Shown: positions 8,893 to 17,025, counted from the stretch's first letter. The stretch is 64,000 nucleotides of DNA from UBA3855 sp964472035 (GCA_964472035.1 CAYYIT010000001.1:62001-126000); one strand, 5' to 3'. Made by a program: numbers and translations. Notes: a model not told the origin generated them from the letters alone.

Positions 8893-9888
8893 TCATCCAA
8901 CTATGTGTTCATTTAAATAATCAAAGTTACAATAATCTCCATAATCTGTCGCTTGCCAATCATATGTGACTGTTAGAGAGTAATTTTGACCATTTGTCGT
9001 ACGTGTTGCCTGTATCAGGATCGTACCAGTATAAGGGTATCTCGGATCTTCGTTAACAGATACAGATACATTGCTATAAGTACTATGATAGCCTTCATAA
9101 TTTATATATCCGTTGTTGAATACGTAACCATAACAGAAAGAGGATTCCCACGGACACGCTATTTGCTCGATCAGTACATTCCCCGCTTCCTCTGCAAGTT
9201 CTGTGTTACCGGTCACATAAATACCGTAGATATTTGTGAATACCTTTCCATTTTCCGGCTGACTTTCCTCTGTCAAAAACCTGATATTCGCCGCAACGGA
9301 CTTGAAGCTTGCTTCCGAACCATCAAACTGAAACGTCACACGAAACATGACATCATTGACAACAATATCAGCACTTGCGATATTCCCTTCTTGCGGTACA
9401 TCGCTGGAAAATGTAAAGATTTCTGAAAGTTCTGCAAATGTGTCTCCAACCTTTGCATCTTTAGTCAGGCTGCCACCCTTCTCCACCTTAAAAGCCCATA
9501 CCATTTCCTTGGACATATCAATGTCTTCTGAATACTGCTCGAAAGGTGCATTTACAACAAAATACTGTTCGTCATATTTATAAGCTGCACAACCGTCATC
9601 CGATGACACTACGTCATCCGGCTTTCCTAGAAGTTCTGTCACCTCTCCAACAGTATCAATTTCTTGATGCATAGAGAGAAATTCCAGTATAGGGGCTTGT
9701 CCAGATGAACATCCCTTCAAAATAAAGAATATCAGCACAGCAAACAAAATGAGAATGCCTGATGTTATCCAAAATCTTCGGTTGATCGTAGGTAAACCTC
9801 TCTTGTTTTGAGAAATAGCTGCTCCACATCCACTGCAAAACCTCGCATCATCCTGAATCTCATTTCCACATTTCTTGCAAATCATCAT
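8893..9888 (-). CDS. zinc-ribbon membrane-anchored protein of unknown function
   Basis: The protein of about 331 residues begins with a zinc ribbon (CKKCGNEI then FCSGCGAAI), followed by a single membrane segment (ITSGILILFAVLIFFIL). The rest is a predicted extracytoplasmic part of about 270 residues with many aromatic and acidic residues and no recognised domain. A short SD (GGGGAG) favours the ATG pair at 9888/9885, but an ATG at 9900, sharing one base with the upstream TGA, is also possible. It is the last gene of a three-gene operon whose first member is also a zinc-ribbon protein. The layout (cytosolic ribbon, membrane helix, outside domain) is common in Firmicutes stress-related proteins, but no function can be assigned. 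Confidence 0.8.
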   Translation of the reverse strand: MMICKKCGNEIQDDARFCSGCGAAISQNKRGLPTINRRFWITSGILILFAVLIFFILKGCSSGQAPILEFLSMHQEIDTVGEVTELLGKPDDVVSSDDGCAAYKYDEQYFVVNAPFEQYSEDIDMSKEMVWAFKVEKGGSLTKDAKVGDTFAELSEIFTFSSDVPQEGNIASADIVVNDVMFRVTFQFDGSEASFKSVAANIRFLTEESQPENGKVFTNIYGIYVTGNTELAEEAGNVLIEQIACPWESSFCYGYVFNNGYINYEGYHSTYSNVSVSVNEDPRYPYTGTILIQATRTTNGQNYSLTVTYDWQATDYGDYCNFDYLNEHIVG

Positions 9889-9899
9889 CTGTCTCCCCA

Positions 9900-10463
9900 T
9901 CAATTCAACAGTGCATTGATCCGCTCCAGCTTTTCCTCCTTGCTGATCAGACCCATATCCGCCTGCTGTTCGATCCGGCGGATCTCCTCAAAATGATCCA
10001 CCTTTTTCTTGGCAATAGCGATCCGCACATCATACTCCTCCTGTGTGATCACATCCATCGCCAGTGCCTTGTCCAGCTTCTTCTTCTCTGCAAGGAAATC
10101 CTCCTCCGCCTGCTTCTTATCACGGATTGCCGTCTTTTCCTTGATTTCCTTTTCGACACGGATGATTTCCTTCTCCAGCTCCTGCTGACGGGAAAGCTGG
10201 GGATCCATCAGCTTCAGCAAATCACTGACATCAATTCCCGGCATCTCACCGCTTTCCAGCACATACTCCACATACTTCCTGCCGATCTGTACATAGGAAG
10301 CATCCAGTTCCTTCTGAATCACGTTCAGCTGTGACCGCAAGGACACCAGTTCCTGCTGTTCCTGCACTGCCACCTTTGCTGCCGAACCAACACCTGCCGC
10401 CGAACTGACCACCGACCGTCCGATATTTGCCGTTGTCTTTGTCACCTTATCAAATAAACCCAT
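9900..10463 (-). CDS. coiled-coil protein with a SHOCT-like C-terminus
   Basis: This 187-residue protein starts MGLFDKVTKTT. It has a long charged coiled coil between about 40 and 130 (ELEKEIIRVEKEIKEKTAIR). Near 135-165 and at the very end it has short helical segments resembling SHOCT motifs (LDKALAMDVITQEEYDVRI and MGLISKEEKLERINALL). There is no signal peptide or membrane segment. It is the middle gene of the zinc-ribbon operon and touches the next gene by a one-base stop/start overlap. SHOCT-type helices often serve as oligomerisation or membrane-association modules, so a scaffold role with its neighbours is a reasonable guess. Confidence 0.75.
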   Translation of the reverse strand: MGLFDKVTKTTANIGRSVVSSAAGVGSAAKVAVQEQQELVSLRSQLNVIQKELDASYVQIGRKYVEYVLESGEMPGIDVSDLLKLMDPQLSRQQELEKEIIRVEKEIKEKTAIRDKKQAEEDFLAEKKKLDKALAMDVITQEEYDVRIAIAKKKVDHFEEIRRIEQQADMGLISKEEKLERINALLN

Positions 10464-10484
10464 GATATACCTCCATTCTTTCCA

Positions 10485-10922
10485 TTAAAAACGATACCCG
10501 CATGCCTTGCATTTCCATGTTTTTCCGATATCCCCTGCCCCTAAAATCCCAAGCGTACCGACCTTTACGACCTTCCCCACGTTGGAAATCTTCGCAAGTG
10601 ATGCGGGCTGACAAAGCGGACAAACCAGCTTATGACGGCTGTCCTGATACGCCGCTGTCTTTTCCGCCAGTTCCTGCCGTCTCCGTTCTGCCTTGGCGGA
10701 TAGGATGCCCTCTTTCTGTGCATCCGCATCTGCATCGTATGCAGCATCCTCCCGAATCATGGCTTCAAATTCCTTCCTTGCCGCTTGCGACGCAAACAGC
10801 AGACCGCTTGCCGATAAAAAGCGTTTCGGCACCGTCTGCATCGGCACATCACACGCTTCACAGCTACTGTCAGACGCCTTCAGATTCTTGATCAACGCAC
10901 ATTTGGGACAATATAGAAACAT
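10485..10922 (-). CDS. double zinc-ribbon protein of unknown function
   Basis: This 145-residue protein has an N-terminal cysteine cluster (YCPKC at 4-8, then CEAC) and two further CxxC pairs in its C-terminal half (VCPLC, then WKCKACGYRF at the end). It therefore probably binds two zinc ions. The middle is a helical, alanine- and charge-rich segment. No catalytic residue is visible. It is the first gene of the operon transcribed from the 10973-11001 promoter. The final CKACGYRF resembles rubredoxin-like and C4-finger tails found in many small Firmicutes proteins, so the function remains open. Confidence 0.75.
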   Translation of the reverse strand: MFLYCPKCALIKNLKASDSSCEACDVPMQTVPKRFLSASGLLFASQAARKEFEAMIREDAAYDADADAQKEGILSAKAERRRQELAEKTAAYQDSRHKLVCPLCQPASLAKISNVGKVVKVGTLGILGAGDIGKTWKCKACGYRF

Positions 10923-10972
10923 ACACTTTCTCCTCTCTGCATACGCTGGATTTTCTATCGGATTCTAGTTTT

Positions 10973-11001
10973 ATTATACACCTAAAGTTATAATTTGTCA
11001 A
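10973..11001 (-). promoter_or_regulatory. consensus promoter of the zinc-ribbon operon
   Basis: On the minus strand TTGACA (10996-11001) and TATAAT (10973-10978) are separated by 17 bp. Two near-identical heptamers in direct orientation, CCTAAAG (10981-10987) and CCTAAAAG (11003-11010), flank the -35 box and could be operator half-sites. Confidence 0.8.
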
Positions 11002-11014
11002 CCCTAAAAGTTCA

Positions 11015-11043
11015 TTTAGATTCCATCGATTTTCCTGTACAAT
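11015..11043 (+). promoter_or_regulatory. probable promoter of the XRE regulator
   Basis: TTTAGA (11015-11020) and TACAAT (11038-11043) are separated by 17 bp and lie about 39 bp upstream of the regulator start codon. It is divergent from the zinc-ribbon operon promoter, with only 13 bp between the two -35 boxes. Confidence 0.6.
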
Positions 11044-11081
11044 AATAGTAACAGCATCGAAAAGCAGGAGGTTTGGCGAAC

Positions 11082-11420
11082 ATGAAAACAGTGGACTATC
11101 GTGAAATGGGTTTACGGATTCGGACACAACGAGAACTTTTAGGGTATACCCGAGAACAACTCGCTGAAAAGCTGGATGTTTCCACGAAATTCTGTGCGGA
11201 CATTGAACTTGGTGTGAAGGGTGTCTCCATCCAGACGCTTGCAAAGCTGTCAGAACTGCTCTCTCTCAGTGCTGACTACATCCTGTTTGGTGAAAACGAT
11301 CAGAGTGATTCGGTCGAGCTGCATATGCTCTCCATGCTCTGCCAGAAATGCCCCGAAAAATCCAGGAAAGAACTGCTCACCATCGTCAATGCGTTCATTA
11401 CAGCGGTTGGTCAGGACTGA
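11082..11420 (+). CDS. XRE-family transcriptional regulator
   Basis: The 112-residue protein has an N-terminal Cro/C1-type helix-turn-helix (GLRIRTQRELLGYTREQLAE through SKFCADIELG-like recognition helix, about residues 6-60). A short C-terminal helical tail with one cysteine pair follows. The start is the ATG at 11082, because AGGAGG at 11066-11071 is spaced 10 bases from it. An upstream TTG at 11073 would be too close. It is divergent from the zinc-ribbon operon and shares its intergenic region, so it may control that operon and itself. It overlaps the convergent small gene at 11398 by 23 bp. Confidence 0.85.
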   Translation: MKTVDYREMGLRIRTQRELLGYTREQLAEKLDVSTKFCADIELGVKGVSIQTLAKLSELLSLSADYILFGENDQSDSVELHMLSMLCQKCPEKSRKELLTIVNAFITAVGQD

Positions 11421-11646
11421 ACTTCTGGCGGATCTCTGTTTCTGAAAGATGGGGATCCAGCCCAAACACCTTGAAGATTTCTTGTGCCGCATAGGCATTA
11501 TTAGGAATCCGGTCGATCTTTGCGGCAAGCTCCGAAAGTCCGGCTCTTTTGAGTTTGTTGGAAAGTCCGCCGCTGTCGAAATCATACAGCAGCTCCACCA
11601 GACTGAAATCCTTGCAGTATTCCTGTAAAAATTGTTCTTTTGTCAT
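11398..11646 (-). CDS. small hypothetical protein
   Basis: An 82-residue soluble, helical protein beginning MTKEQFLQEYCKDFSLVELL. It has no recognised motif. The frame is open further upstream, but the ATG at 11646 follows a GGGGTGAT ribosome binding site, and the upstream extension has the composition of non-coding DNA. Its 3' end overlaps the convergent XRE gene by 23 bp. The body (LSNKLKRAGLSELAAKID) is rich in amphipathic helix, compatible with a small protein-interaction domain. Confidence 0.6.
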   Translation of the reverse strand: MTKEQFLQEYCKDFSLVELLYDFDSGGLSNKLKRAGLSELAAKIDRIPNNAYAAQEIFKVFGLDPHLSETEIRQKFSPDQPL

Positions 11647-11779
11647 AGCATCACCCCATTCACAGCATAGCACATATGGCATGGAATGACCAGCCCAACG
11701 AATTCCCCGAAAAAATCTGTTTTCGGAACTCGTTCCCCTTGACAAAAAGCGTGTACCGCCAAAGCAGTACACGCTATCT

Positions 11780-13024
11780 TTATTTCATCCAATTTTCAGC
11801 CGTATAGATCATCTCATCCGCCAGCCGGTTCTCCGTCTCCCGATACAGGAACATCTCCGCCGCTTTCTCAGCACGTCCCCTCTCGCAGACATTGTACGCC
11901 CCGACCTTCTCACAAAGCTGCTCCACAATTTCGCTGTAATCATCACCATAATACAACGCCGTGACAAACACCTGCATAAGAGCATTGTCCTGTTCCAGTA
12001 CCCTCCAGAATTTCCGCACCAGTGACGGATGTTCCTGCTGAAAGATATCCATATCAAAATTCTGATACACCGCATTCGTCAGAAGCATCGGGAATAGAGG
12101 AGATTTCAGCGTTGCAACCGTTCTCAGAAGCGTCATGGGAATTTCTTCTTTCGGCTCACAGTATCCATAGTACCACTCACTGAGGTTTGCGAGATTGGCA
12201 AAGCAATAATCAGAAAATGCCAGATCTACAGACAAATCCTCTGCATAAAACCGCCTGAAATGCTCGTACAGTTCCACACCGAAGCGGTAGTCCTTGAAAT
12301 TCTTGCCATTGTCTTTCTCAATATGATAGAACGCCGATTCCAGCAGATTTTCCAGATTCACCTGAAAATGTGGTCTTTTCAGCATATACCCACCCTTTCG
12401 GTGAAGGGCGGCAAAGAGCAGGAAGGGCTTGATTTTCCTGCATTCCGGATGACTGTTGATCTGTTGGACTAATGCCGCCACGTTATCGGCATAGACATGG
12501 CTATGTTCCCCTTCCGATAACTCCTGATACTGCAAGGAAAGCTGATATACCGTCGTTTCTTCCTCCGGAACACTGACAACTGCCGAATGACTTTGTTTCA
12601 TGCTCTGTCGAAGCTGTTCCAGACGTTCACGCATGGGCTTTTGTTCAGAGATTGCCCGCATCAGCCGTTCTGCCGCTGTTTTCTGACGAAAATAGTTCCG
12701 GACAGTCACTTCCTTGCTTCGTTTTCCCGTCCCAAACAGCAAGCCGCATTCTGTGAGGAGCATACAGTAAAGCCGCTGGATGTCCGTATTTTCGGGGGAT
12801 TCCTCCACTCGTTCCATCACATCAATACAGGTAGAGAGGAGATTTCGGGTGTGGATATGATGGCGTTCCAGAAGTTTCCAGAAGTCCTTCTTCCACGTTT
12901 CCGCCCCATCCAAAGCCTCCTGAAAGGTCAGGCTGTGTGTTTGCAGGAGGATTTTCATCGGAATATAGCGATCCGCCATCTGTGAGATCTTCTTAAAAAG
13001 AAACAGTTCTTCTTCCTGTGTCAT
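11780..13024 (-). CDS. hypothetical protein, all-helical, 414 residues
   Basis: This is a soluble, almost wholly alpha-helical protein. Its composition is rich in Leu, Glu and aromatic residues and there is no glycine-rich nucleotide-binding loop. No membrane segment or signal peptide is seen. The start ATG at 13024 overlaps the stop of the small upstream gene (ATGA), so the two are translationally coupled and probably act together. No family is recognised. The distribution of short helical pairs is compatible with an alpha-solenoid. Confidence 0.75.
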   Translation of the reverse strand: MTQEEELFLFKKISQMADRYIPMKILLQTHSLTFQEALDGAETWKKDFWKLLERHHIHTRNLLSTCIDVMERVEESPENTDIQRLYCMLLTECGLLFGTGKRSKEVTVRNYFRQKTAAERLMRAISEQKPMRERLEQLRQSMKQSHSAVVSVPEEETTVYQLSLQYQELSEGEHSHVYADNVAALVQQINSHPECRKIKPFLLFAALHRKGGYMLKRPHFQVNLENLLESAFYHIEKDNGKNFKDYRFGVELYEHFRRFYAEDLSVDLAFSDYCFANLANLSEWYYGYCEPKEEIPMTLLRTVATLKSPLFPMLLTNAVYQNFDMDIFQQEHPSLVRKFWRVLEQDNALMQVFVTALYYGDDYSEIVEQLCEKVGAYNVCERGRAEKAAEMFLYRETENRLADEMIYTAENWMK

Positions 13025-13245
13025 GGGTTCATCTCCTGTCTGAGGCGTTCTTTCAACTTCTCCCCTTCAGCGGAACGGAGGTAGTCTATGTCCTCCAACA
13101 CCGTCAAAGCCAGTTCCATCCAGAGAGGATCGTCCGCCGCTTCAGCAAGTTCCAGAGCGATCAGGGTTTGTTCCAGTTCGGGGGAGTGGGATTGTTTGGG
13201 AGTGATGATGGGTTTGGGGAGGTCGGATTGAAATTCTGTAGACAT
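13021..13245 (-). CDS. small acidic hypothetical protein
   Basis: A 74-residue protein starting MSTEFQSDLPKPI. It has a Pro-rich beginning and an acidic helical middle (LEQTLIALELAEAADD). The ATG at 13245 is preferred because GGAGGTG lies 8 bases upstream. The ATG at 13260 would have no ribosome binding site. Its stop overlaps the start of the 414-residue protein by 4 bp, which suggests obligate co-translation. The function is unknown. Confidence 0.65.
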   Translation of the reverse strand: MSTEFQSDLPKPIITPKQSHSPELEQTLIALELAEAADDPLWMELALTVLEDIDYLRSAEGEKLKERLRQEMNP

Positions 13246-13297
13246 GGCAGGCACCTCCATCTTATCAGTGATCTGTGTTATTTTACGATTCTCTCAA

Positions 13298-13762
13298 TCA
13301 AGCAAGTATGCTTCCTATCGCCAGAAATCCAACCACCCGACACATTTCCGGCAGTCCGAGAATCTCCCTGACATTCTCCTCCGCATCCCGACCGTCTGCA
13401 TCCTTGCGAAGATGCACCTGCACCCAGCAGCAGCCGAGGTTCTGTTCCTCCGCCGCAAGCATTATGTAGGTCATGGCGATGGAGCTGTCCTCGATCCATG
13501 TATCCGCCTTTTCACTGTCAGCGGCAACCACGATAGCAGCTGCTGCATCCGCAGCAAAGGCAGCTCCGGCTTTCTTGGCTTTGGAGAGTTTTTTCAGCAC
13601 TTCCCTGTCCTGAATCAGATGGAATGTGCAGGGCTTCAGATTCCGGCTTGTCGGGGCAAGTTCTCCCACTTGCAGGATGTGGTCGAGGACTTCTTGTGGA
13701 ATGGGTGTGTCCGCATAGGTGCGGATGCTTTTGCGTTTTTCAATGATTTGCTGGAATTCCAT
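13298..13762 (-). CDS. nitroreductase-family flavoprotein
   Basis: This 154-residue protein has the FMN-dependent nitroreductase fold. It contains IEKRKSIRTYADTPIP (FMN phosphate contact, residues 7-22), LAPTSRNLKPCTFHLI, and a C-terminal GLGCCWVQVH-type segment (NLGCCWVQVHLRK) that lines the flavin. Family members reduce nitro compounds or quinones with NAD(P)H and are usually dimers. The protein stops right after FLAIGSILA and lacks the final 15-25 residues seen in many relatives, so the C-terminus is short. AGGAGG lies before ATG 13762. A second, fuller nitroreductase is found at 47355-47876. Confidence 0.88.
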   Translation of the reverse strand: MEFQQIIEKRKSIRTYADTPIPQEVLDHILQVGELAPTSRNLKPCTFHLIQDREVLKKLSKAKKAGAAFAADAAAAIVVAADSEKADTWIEDSSIAMTYIMLAAEEQNLGCCWVQVHLRKDADGRDAEENVREILGLPEMCRVVGFLAIGSILA

Positions 13763-13771
13763 AGCTTCCTC

Positions 13772-14758
13772 CTAATCGTTCCACTCCTGCCAACGCTCCC
13801 TTGTCAGACAGGTGATATGTTCCGTCCTCGTTTCCGCAAGCAGCGGAACGGGGACATTTTCCATTGTGTGATGATACTGAAAGCCCATTTTCTCCTGCAC
13901 ACGGCTGGATTTGGTGTTTCCGTCATAATAGCCGCACCAGATCTTCCGCATTCCAAGATCCTCGAATCCATGACAGATCAGCCGTTTGGCAGCTTCGGGA
14001 ATCAGTCCACGTCCCCAGAATGCCTGCCCGATCCAGTAGCCAAGCTCGCACTCGTCCTCCCTGTCGGTCAGTGCCGATTTTTCACGCATCATCAGCTCGA
14101 TGCAGCCAATCACTCTGCCATCTTCTTTCAGACAAACCGCATAGCACTCGCTGCCGTTGAATACATTTTGGATCACAAACAAACTGTCCTCGATACTTTG
14201 ATGCACCGGCCAGCCGGCGATCGGGCCAACCGCCGCATCTTTTGCATATTCAAATAAATCTGCCGCATCCGTTTCTCTCCACGGACGCAGAAGCAGTCTT
14301 TCCGTTGTCAGTTCCATTCGTTTTCTCCTGCAATATACTTTCAGCTTCTCGCAAAGATCTTCATACCTCCGCCGTTTTTCGTCCTTTGCAAAATGCACCT
14401 CCCGAAATTGTTCGGGGTTATCTTCATAGGAAAGGATCTCGTCCCCGAACTGCTCACTCGTGAGGTCGAACACGCAGTCCCCGACCACGTTGTAGCAGTG
14501 GTAATTTCCGCCCGGACGCAGGATGCCGTATACCTTGCCGCCGAAAATGTCCTGTGCGAGAAATGCGGTGATCGAGCATTGTCCTAGTGTGGGGTTATCA
14601 GTGTTCCACTTTTCACGCATTCTTGGGGCGCAGGTGTCGGCTGTCCAGAGGTTAAGGAGGGCATTGAAGAGGTCTTGAGGGGTGTGGATGGTGGGGTAGG
14701 CGGTTGTGAGGGGGCGGATGTCGGCTTGATGTGAGCCGTAAAAGTCATGTAATGGCAT
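13772..14758 (-). CDS. YunG-like domain fused to a GNAT N-acetyltransferase
   Basis: The 328-residue protein begins MPLHDFYGSH after AGAGGAGAAACC. The frame stays open upstream of this ATG but without a ribosome binding site. Residues about 15-150 resemble the YunG family (LGQCSITAFLAQDIFGGKVY and a HCYNVVGDCVFDLTSEQFG segment). Residues about 155-320 are a RimJ/RimL-type GNAT: ERLLLRPWRETDAADLFEYA, the acetyl-CoA loop region ELGYWIGQAFWGRGLIPEAA, and KMGFQYH. The two parts are usually separate proteins. GNAT enzymes of this subgroup acetylate an amino group of a protein, peptide or small molecule, and the substrate here is unknown. Confidence 0.85.
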   Translation of the reverse strand: MPLHDFYGSHQADIRPLTTAYPTIHTPQDLFNALLNLWTADTCAPRMREKWNTDNPTLGQCSITAFLAQDIFGGKVYGILRPGGNYHCYNVVGDCVFDLTSEQFGDEILSYEDNPEQFREVHFAKDEKRRRYEDLCEKLKVYCRRKRMELTTERLLLRPWRETDAADLFEYAKDAAVGPIAGWPVHQSIEDSLFVIQNVFNGSECYAVCLKEDGRVIGCIELMMREKSALTDREDECELGYWIGQAFWGRGLIPEAAKRLICHGFEDLGMRKIWCGYYDGNTKSSRVQEKMGFQYHHTMENVPVPLLAETRTEHITCLTRERWQEWND

Positions 14759-14857
14759 GGTTTCTCCTCTCGTTTTTTGATGATACAGCAAGTTTCTCCA
14801 AAGCGGCGATTTGTCACCTTGGAGAAACGAATCATGGTATCTGCAATTCACTTTTGG

Positions 14858-15076
14858 TCAAGAGATGGACTTCTTTGCACACAGCAAATCATATTCTGAA
14901 ACTGTGATCTCCTTTGCCACCTCATTCGGATAGCCGATACAGGAAAATCCCATTGCGTAGGCTTTTTCAAGATCCACAGGATTTGTGATCATCACCAGAG
15001 GTTTGCTGTCCTCCGTCAGATAATGGCGGTACACCTTGCATTTCATGCCGTGGTAGGTTGCGGTGAAGTAGGTCAT
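14858..15076 (-). CDS. small hypothetical protein
   Basis: A 72-residue protein beginning MTYFTATYHGMKCKVYRHYL. The ATG at 15076 follows GGAAAGGA. The in-frame ATG at 15094 overlaps that ribosome binding site and is rejected. It looks like a small mixed alpha/beta domain with a central GFSCIGYPNEV segment and no membrane helix. It lies between the ATP-grasp gene and the YunG-GNAT gene on the same strand. The function is not recognised. Confidence 0.6.
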   Translation of the reverse strand: MTYFTATYHGMKCKVYRHYLTEDSKPLVMITNPVDLEKAYAMGFSCIGYPNEVAKEITVSEYDLLCAKKSIS

Positions 15077-15125
15077 GGGAGTGTTCCTTTCCAAAGATTT
15101 CTATGTGGGTGACAGATACGAGATT

Positions 15126-16028
15126 TCATTGCATGGAAGTATGCAAACTCCCCATAGCATCAAATAGTTTCCGATAAAATTCCATCTCCGAAAAGCCCTG
15201 CAGTCCCGACACCTGTCCGTCTCCGATCTCCATGGCAATCAGCTTGTCATCCGCTGTTCTTGCAATATCGACAGTGAAGAAATTGCTTTGCACCTTTTTA
15301 GCGACCTGATCGGCAAACGCCTTAATTTCCACCGAAACTGCCGAAGTTCCATTCCAATAATCAATGATGCAGACTTGCTTTCCATCAAGGAAAAAGGCAC
15401 GATATTCCTCCGAAATTGGCATCCCGCTTTTCGGATGAAGTCCAGCTTCTTTGAGATTGACAAATTCCCGAACCACAAGACCGCCGACAAGATCATCACC
15501 CTGCCGATCCAGGAAATGACGGATCACCTGCATGGCTTGTTTCGTATTGGAAGCATCGGGGATAAAACAGGCTTCCAGCCATTCATGCTTCCGGCTTTTC
15601 ACATAGTCCTTGATGATGACCGGACGGTCACCGAATTCATGCAGAATCGTCATAATTGCTGCATCGGAGAGATCCTCCGTCCATCGGCTCTTCGGGGTGA
15701 AATCGGAAAGGACATCATACCACCCCGGCAGCGTGTGACAGAAACGATACTGCTTTGGAGAATTGACCAGAATGCAGCGATTTTGGGAAAGCACCTCATA
15801 AAACCGCTCATAGATCTCCGGCTTCATCATCCAGCCACGGTAGATCATCCCTGTATCTGCTTCGGCTGTGGGCATGGCAACATTTTCGCCGCTGATGAAA
15901 CTGTCAAAATCGAACAGTTTCGGGGAATATCCGGCTGTCCGGATCACGCCGTATTCGTTCTCATAGCCAAAATCAGGGAATTTCGGCTCTAATGGATTTC
16001 TGCAAAAGAGAAAGTTTATGTTTTTCAT
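15126..16028 (-). CDS. ATP-grasp protein of the R2K type
   Basis: This 300-residue protein resembles the R2K clade of ATP-grasp enzymes. The matching features are RPVIIKDYVKSRKHEW (ATP-binding lysines, about 134-150), GLVVREFVNL, SEEYRAFFLDGKQVCIIDYW, and a C-terminal FTVDIARTADDKLIAMEIGDGQVSG, which supplies the metal-binding Asp/Glu. ATP-grasp enzymes join a carboxylate to an amine or thiol using ATP, and R2K members are predicted peptide or protein modifiers. Its N-terminus (MKNINFLFCRNPLEPKF) is the pre-grasp domain. Neighbours on the same strand are small proteins of unknown role. The substrate is not predictable from sequence. Confidence 0.82.
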   Translation of the reverse strand: MKNINFLFCRNPLEPKFPDFGYENEYGVIRTAGYSPKLFDFDSFISGENVAMPTAEADTGMIYRGWMMKPEIYERFYEVLSQNRCILVNSPKQYRFCHTLPGWYDVLSDFTPKSRWTEDLSDAAIMTILHEFGDRPVIIKDYVKSRKHEWLEACFIPDASNTKQAMQVIRHFLDRQGDDLVGGLVVREFVNLKEAGLHPKSGMPISEEYRAFFLDGKQVCIIDYWNGTSAVSVEIKAFADQVAKKVQSNFFTVDIARTADDKLIAMEIGDGQVSGLQGFSEMEFYRKLFDAMGSLHTSMQ

Positions 16029-16070
16029 GATGTTCTCCCTGTTATTTTTTATGAAAAGCAGAGAGTACCA

Positions 16071-16347
16071 TCAGACCTCCCCACGAAACACCATCAACGC
16101 TTCCACAAAATCATCCACATCCAGCAGATAGGAAACGCCACAGTCACAGTCCTGCACAAACGCCTCCACATCCAAAAGCTCGTACAGCTCCCCGATGTTC
16201 TGACAAGCTGGTAGGTTTTGCAGCCATCCTCCGAACGGTAGTATTCCGCCTTGGACGGCAGTACATCCGTGCCGAAGAAGAACGCTGTGCAGCCCTCCTC
16301 CATTGCCATGTCCTGTGCCTGTGCAAGCGTCCGGTTAAGGTTTTCAT
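16071..16347 (-). pseudogene. small gene broken by two single-base deletions
   Basis: The ATG at 16347 overlaps the stop of the upstream pyrophosphohydrolase gene and has normal operon spacing, but its frame is short-lived. A coherent protein appears if one A is restored in the A-run at the start (giving MKNLNRTLAQAQDMAMEEGC) and one T in the CTTGT at about 16200-16204 (giving KTYQLCQNIGELYELLDVE). It would then run to the TGA at 16071-16073 as about 93 residues ending ALMVFRGEV. Each segment has strong coding character in its own frame. This fits either a decayed gene or two sequencing errors in short homopolymers. Confidence 0.7.
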
Positions 16348-16658
16348 GTTTCTTCTACCCTTTCAAGATAAATGCGTTTCCGGAATCCGCCACGTTTGGA
16401 AGCTTTTTCCGCACGCACCTGCTCCAGTTCTTCGAGAGAGTACCCCCTCGCTTCAGCGATGGCATAGATGATCTCCAGTATATCGGCAAGTTCCTCAAGA
16501 CTCTTGTCCGCCTGATATTCGGCACATTCCTCGTTCAGCTTCCGATCGAGTTCGGTCAGGTATTCAGCATCATCGAGCGTCCGGATCACCGGGGTTCTTC
16601 CGCTGGATTCGATGATTTCGGGGATTTTGTCTCGGATGAGTTTGTTGTGGGTGGGCAT
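16344..16658 (-). CDS. MazG-like / phosphoribosyl-ATP pyrophosphohydrolase-like protein
   Basis: This 104-residue all-alpha NTP pyrophosphatase begins MPTHNKLIRDKIPEIIE, a start typical of the phosphoribosyl-ATP pyrophosphohydrolase-related MazG-like group. Metal-binding acidic motifs are present as LNEECAEYQ (about 42-50) and LEELADILEIIYAI (about 55-68), giving the EExxE and ExxD pattern. Such enzymes remove pyrophosphate from non-canonical or surplus nucleotides and often sit in accessory regions. The stop overlaps the start of the frameshifted gene downstream by 4 bp. Confidence 0.85.
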   Translation of the reverse strand: MPTHNKLIRDKIPEIIESSGRTPVIRTLDDAEYLTELDRKLNEECAEYQADKSLEELADILEIIYAIAEARGYSLEELEQVRAEKASKRGGFRKRIYLERVEET

Positions 16659-16671
16659 GTGGGACCTCCTG

Positions 16672-17025
16672 TCATCGGTATTTTTGATTGAAAGCGTTCA
16701 GAATCTCATTGAATTTATCACGATCATTTCGATACATCTCAACCACATCATAATCTATCTGTCGGGGGATCCCTGTTGGTGCACCTTTCCGACCATCAGT
16801 AAACGCCACAAGGATACGAAAATAATGCTGCTGGCGGATTCCACTATAATTCCGGAACTTTTCATCATGTTCAATTCCAAGAATATCTCCTCTACGAATC
16901 AAAACCTGTGATACATCCATCAATTCATCGCTGAGTGTCTTTGCTCCTAAACGATTTTCTTCTGCTCTGGCACAAATATCAACAAGAGCAACGACTTCTT
17001 CAATTTCCCATGGTACTCTGATCAT
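16672..17025 (-). CDS. hypothetical protein, paralogue of the upstream gene product
   Basis: This 117-residue protein shares its plan with its neighbour at 17051-17386: an N-terminal W-x-x-EE-hydrophobic-V-A-hydrophobic-VD helix, a leucine-rich central segment, the motif IEHDEKFRNYSG (about 52-63), and a C-terminal helix ending near ...FNEILNAFNQKYR. The RN-x-x-G motif with an adjacent helix occurs in domains found next to HNH and restriction-type nucleases, but no nuclease motif is present here. AAGGAGAAC lies before ATG 17025. The tandem copies suggest gene duplication. Confidence 0.7.
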   Translation of the reverse strand: MIRVPWEIEEVVALVDICARAEENRLGAKTLSDELMDVSQVLIRRGDILGIEHDEKFRNYSGIRQQHYFRILVAFTDGRKGAPTGIPRQIDYDVVEMYRNDRDKFNEILNAFNQKYR

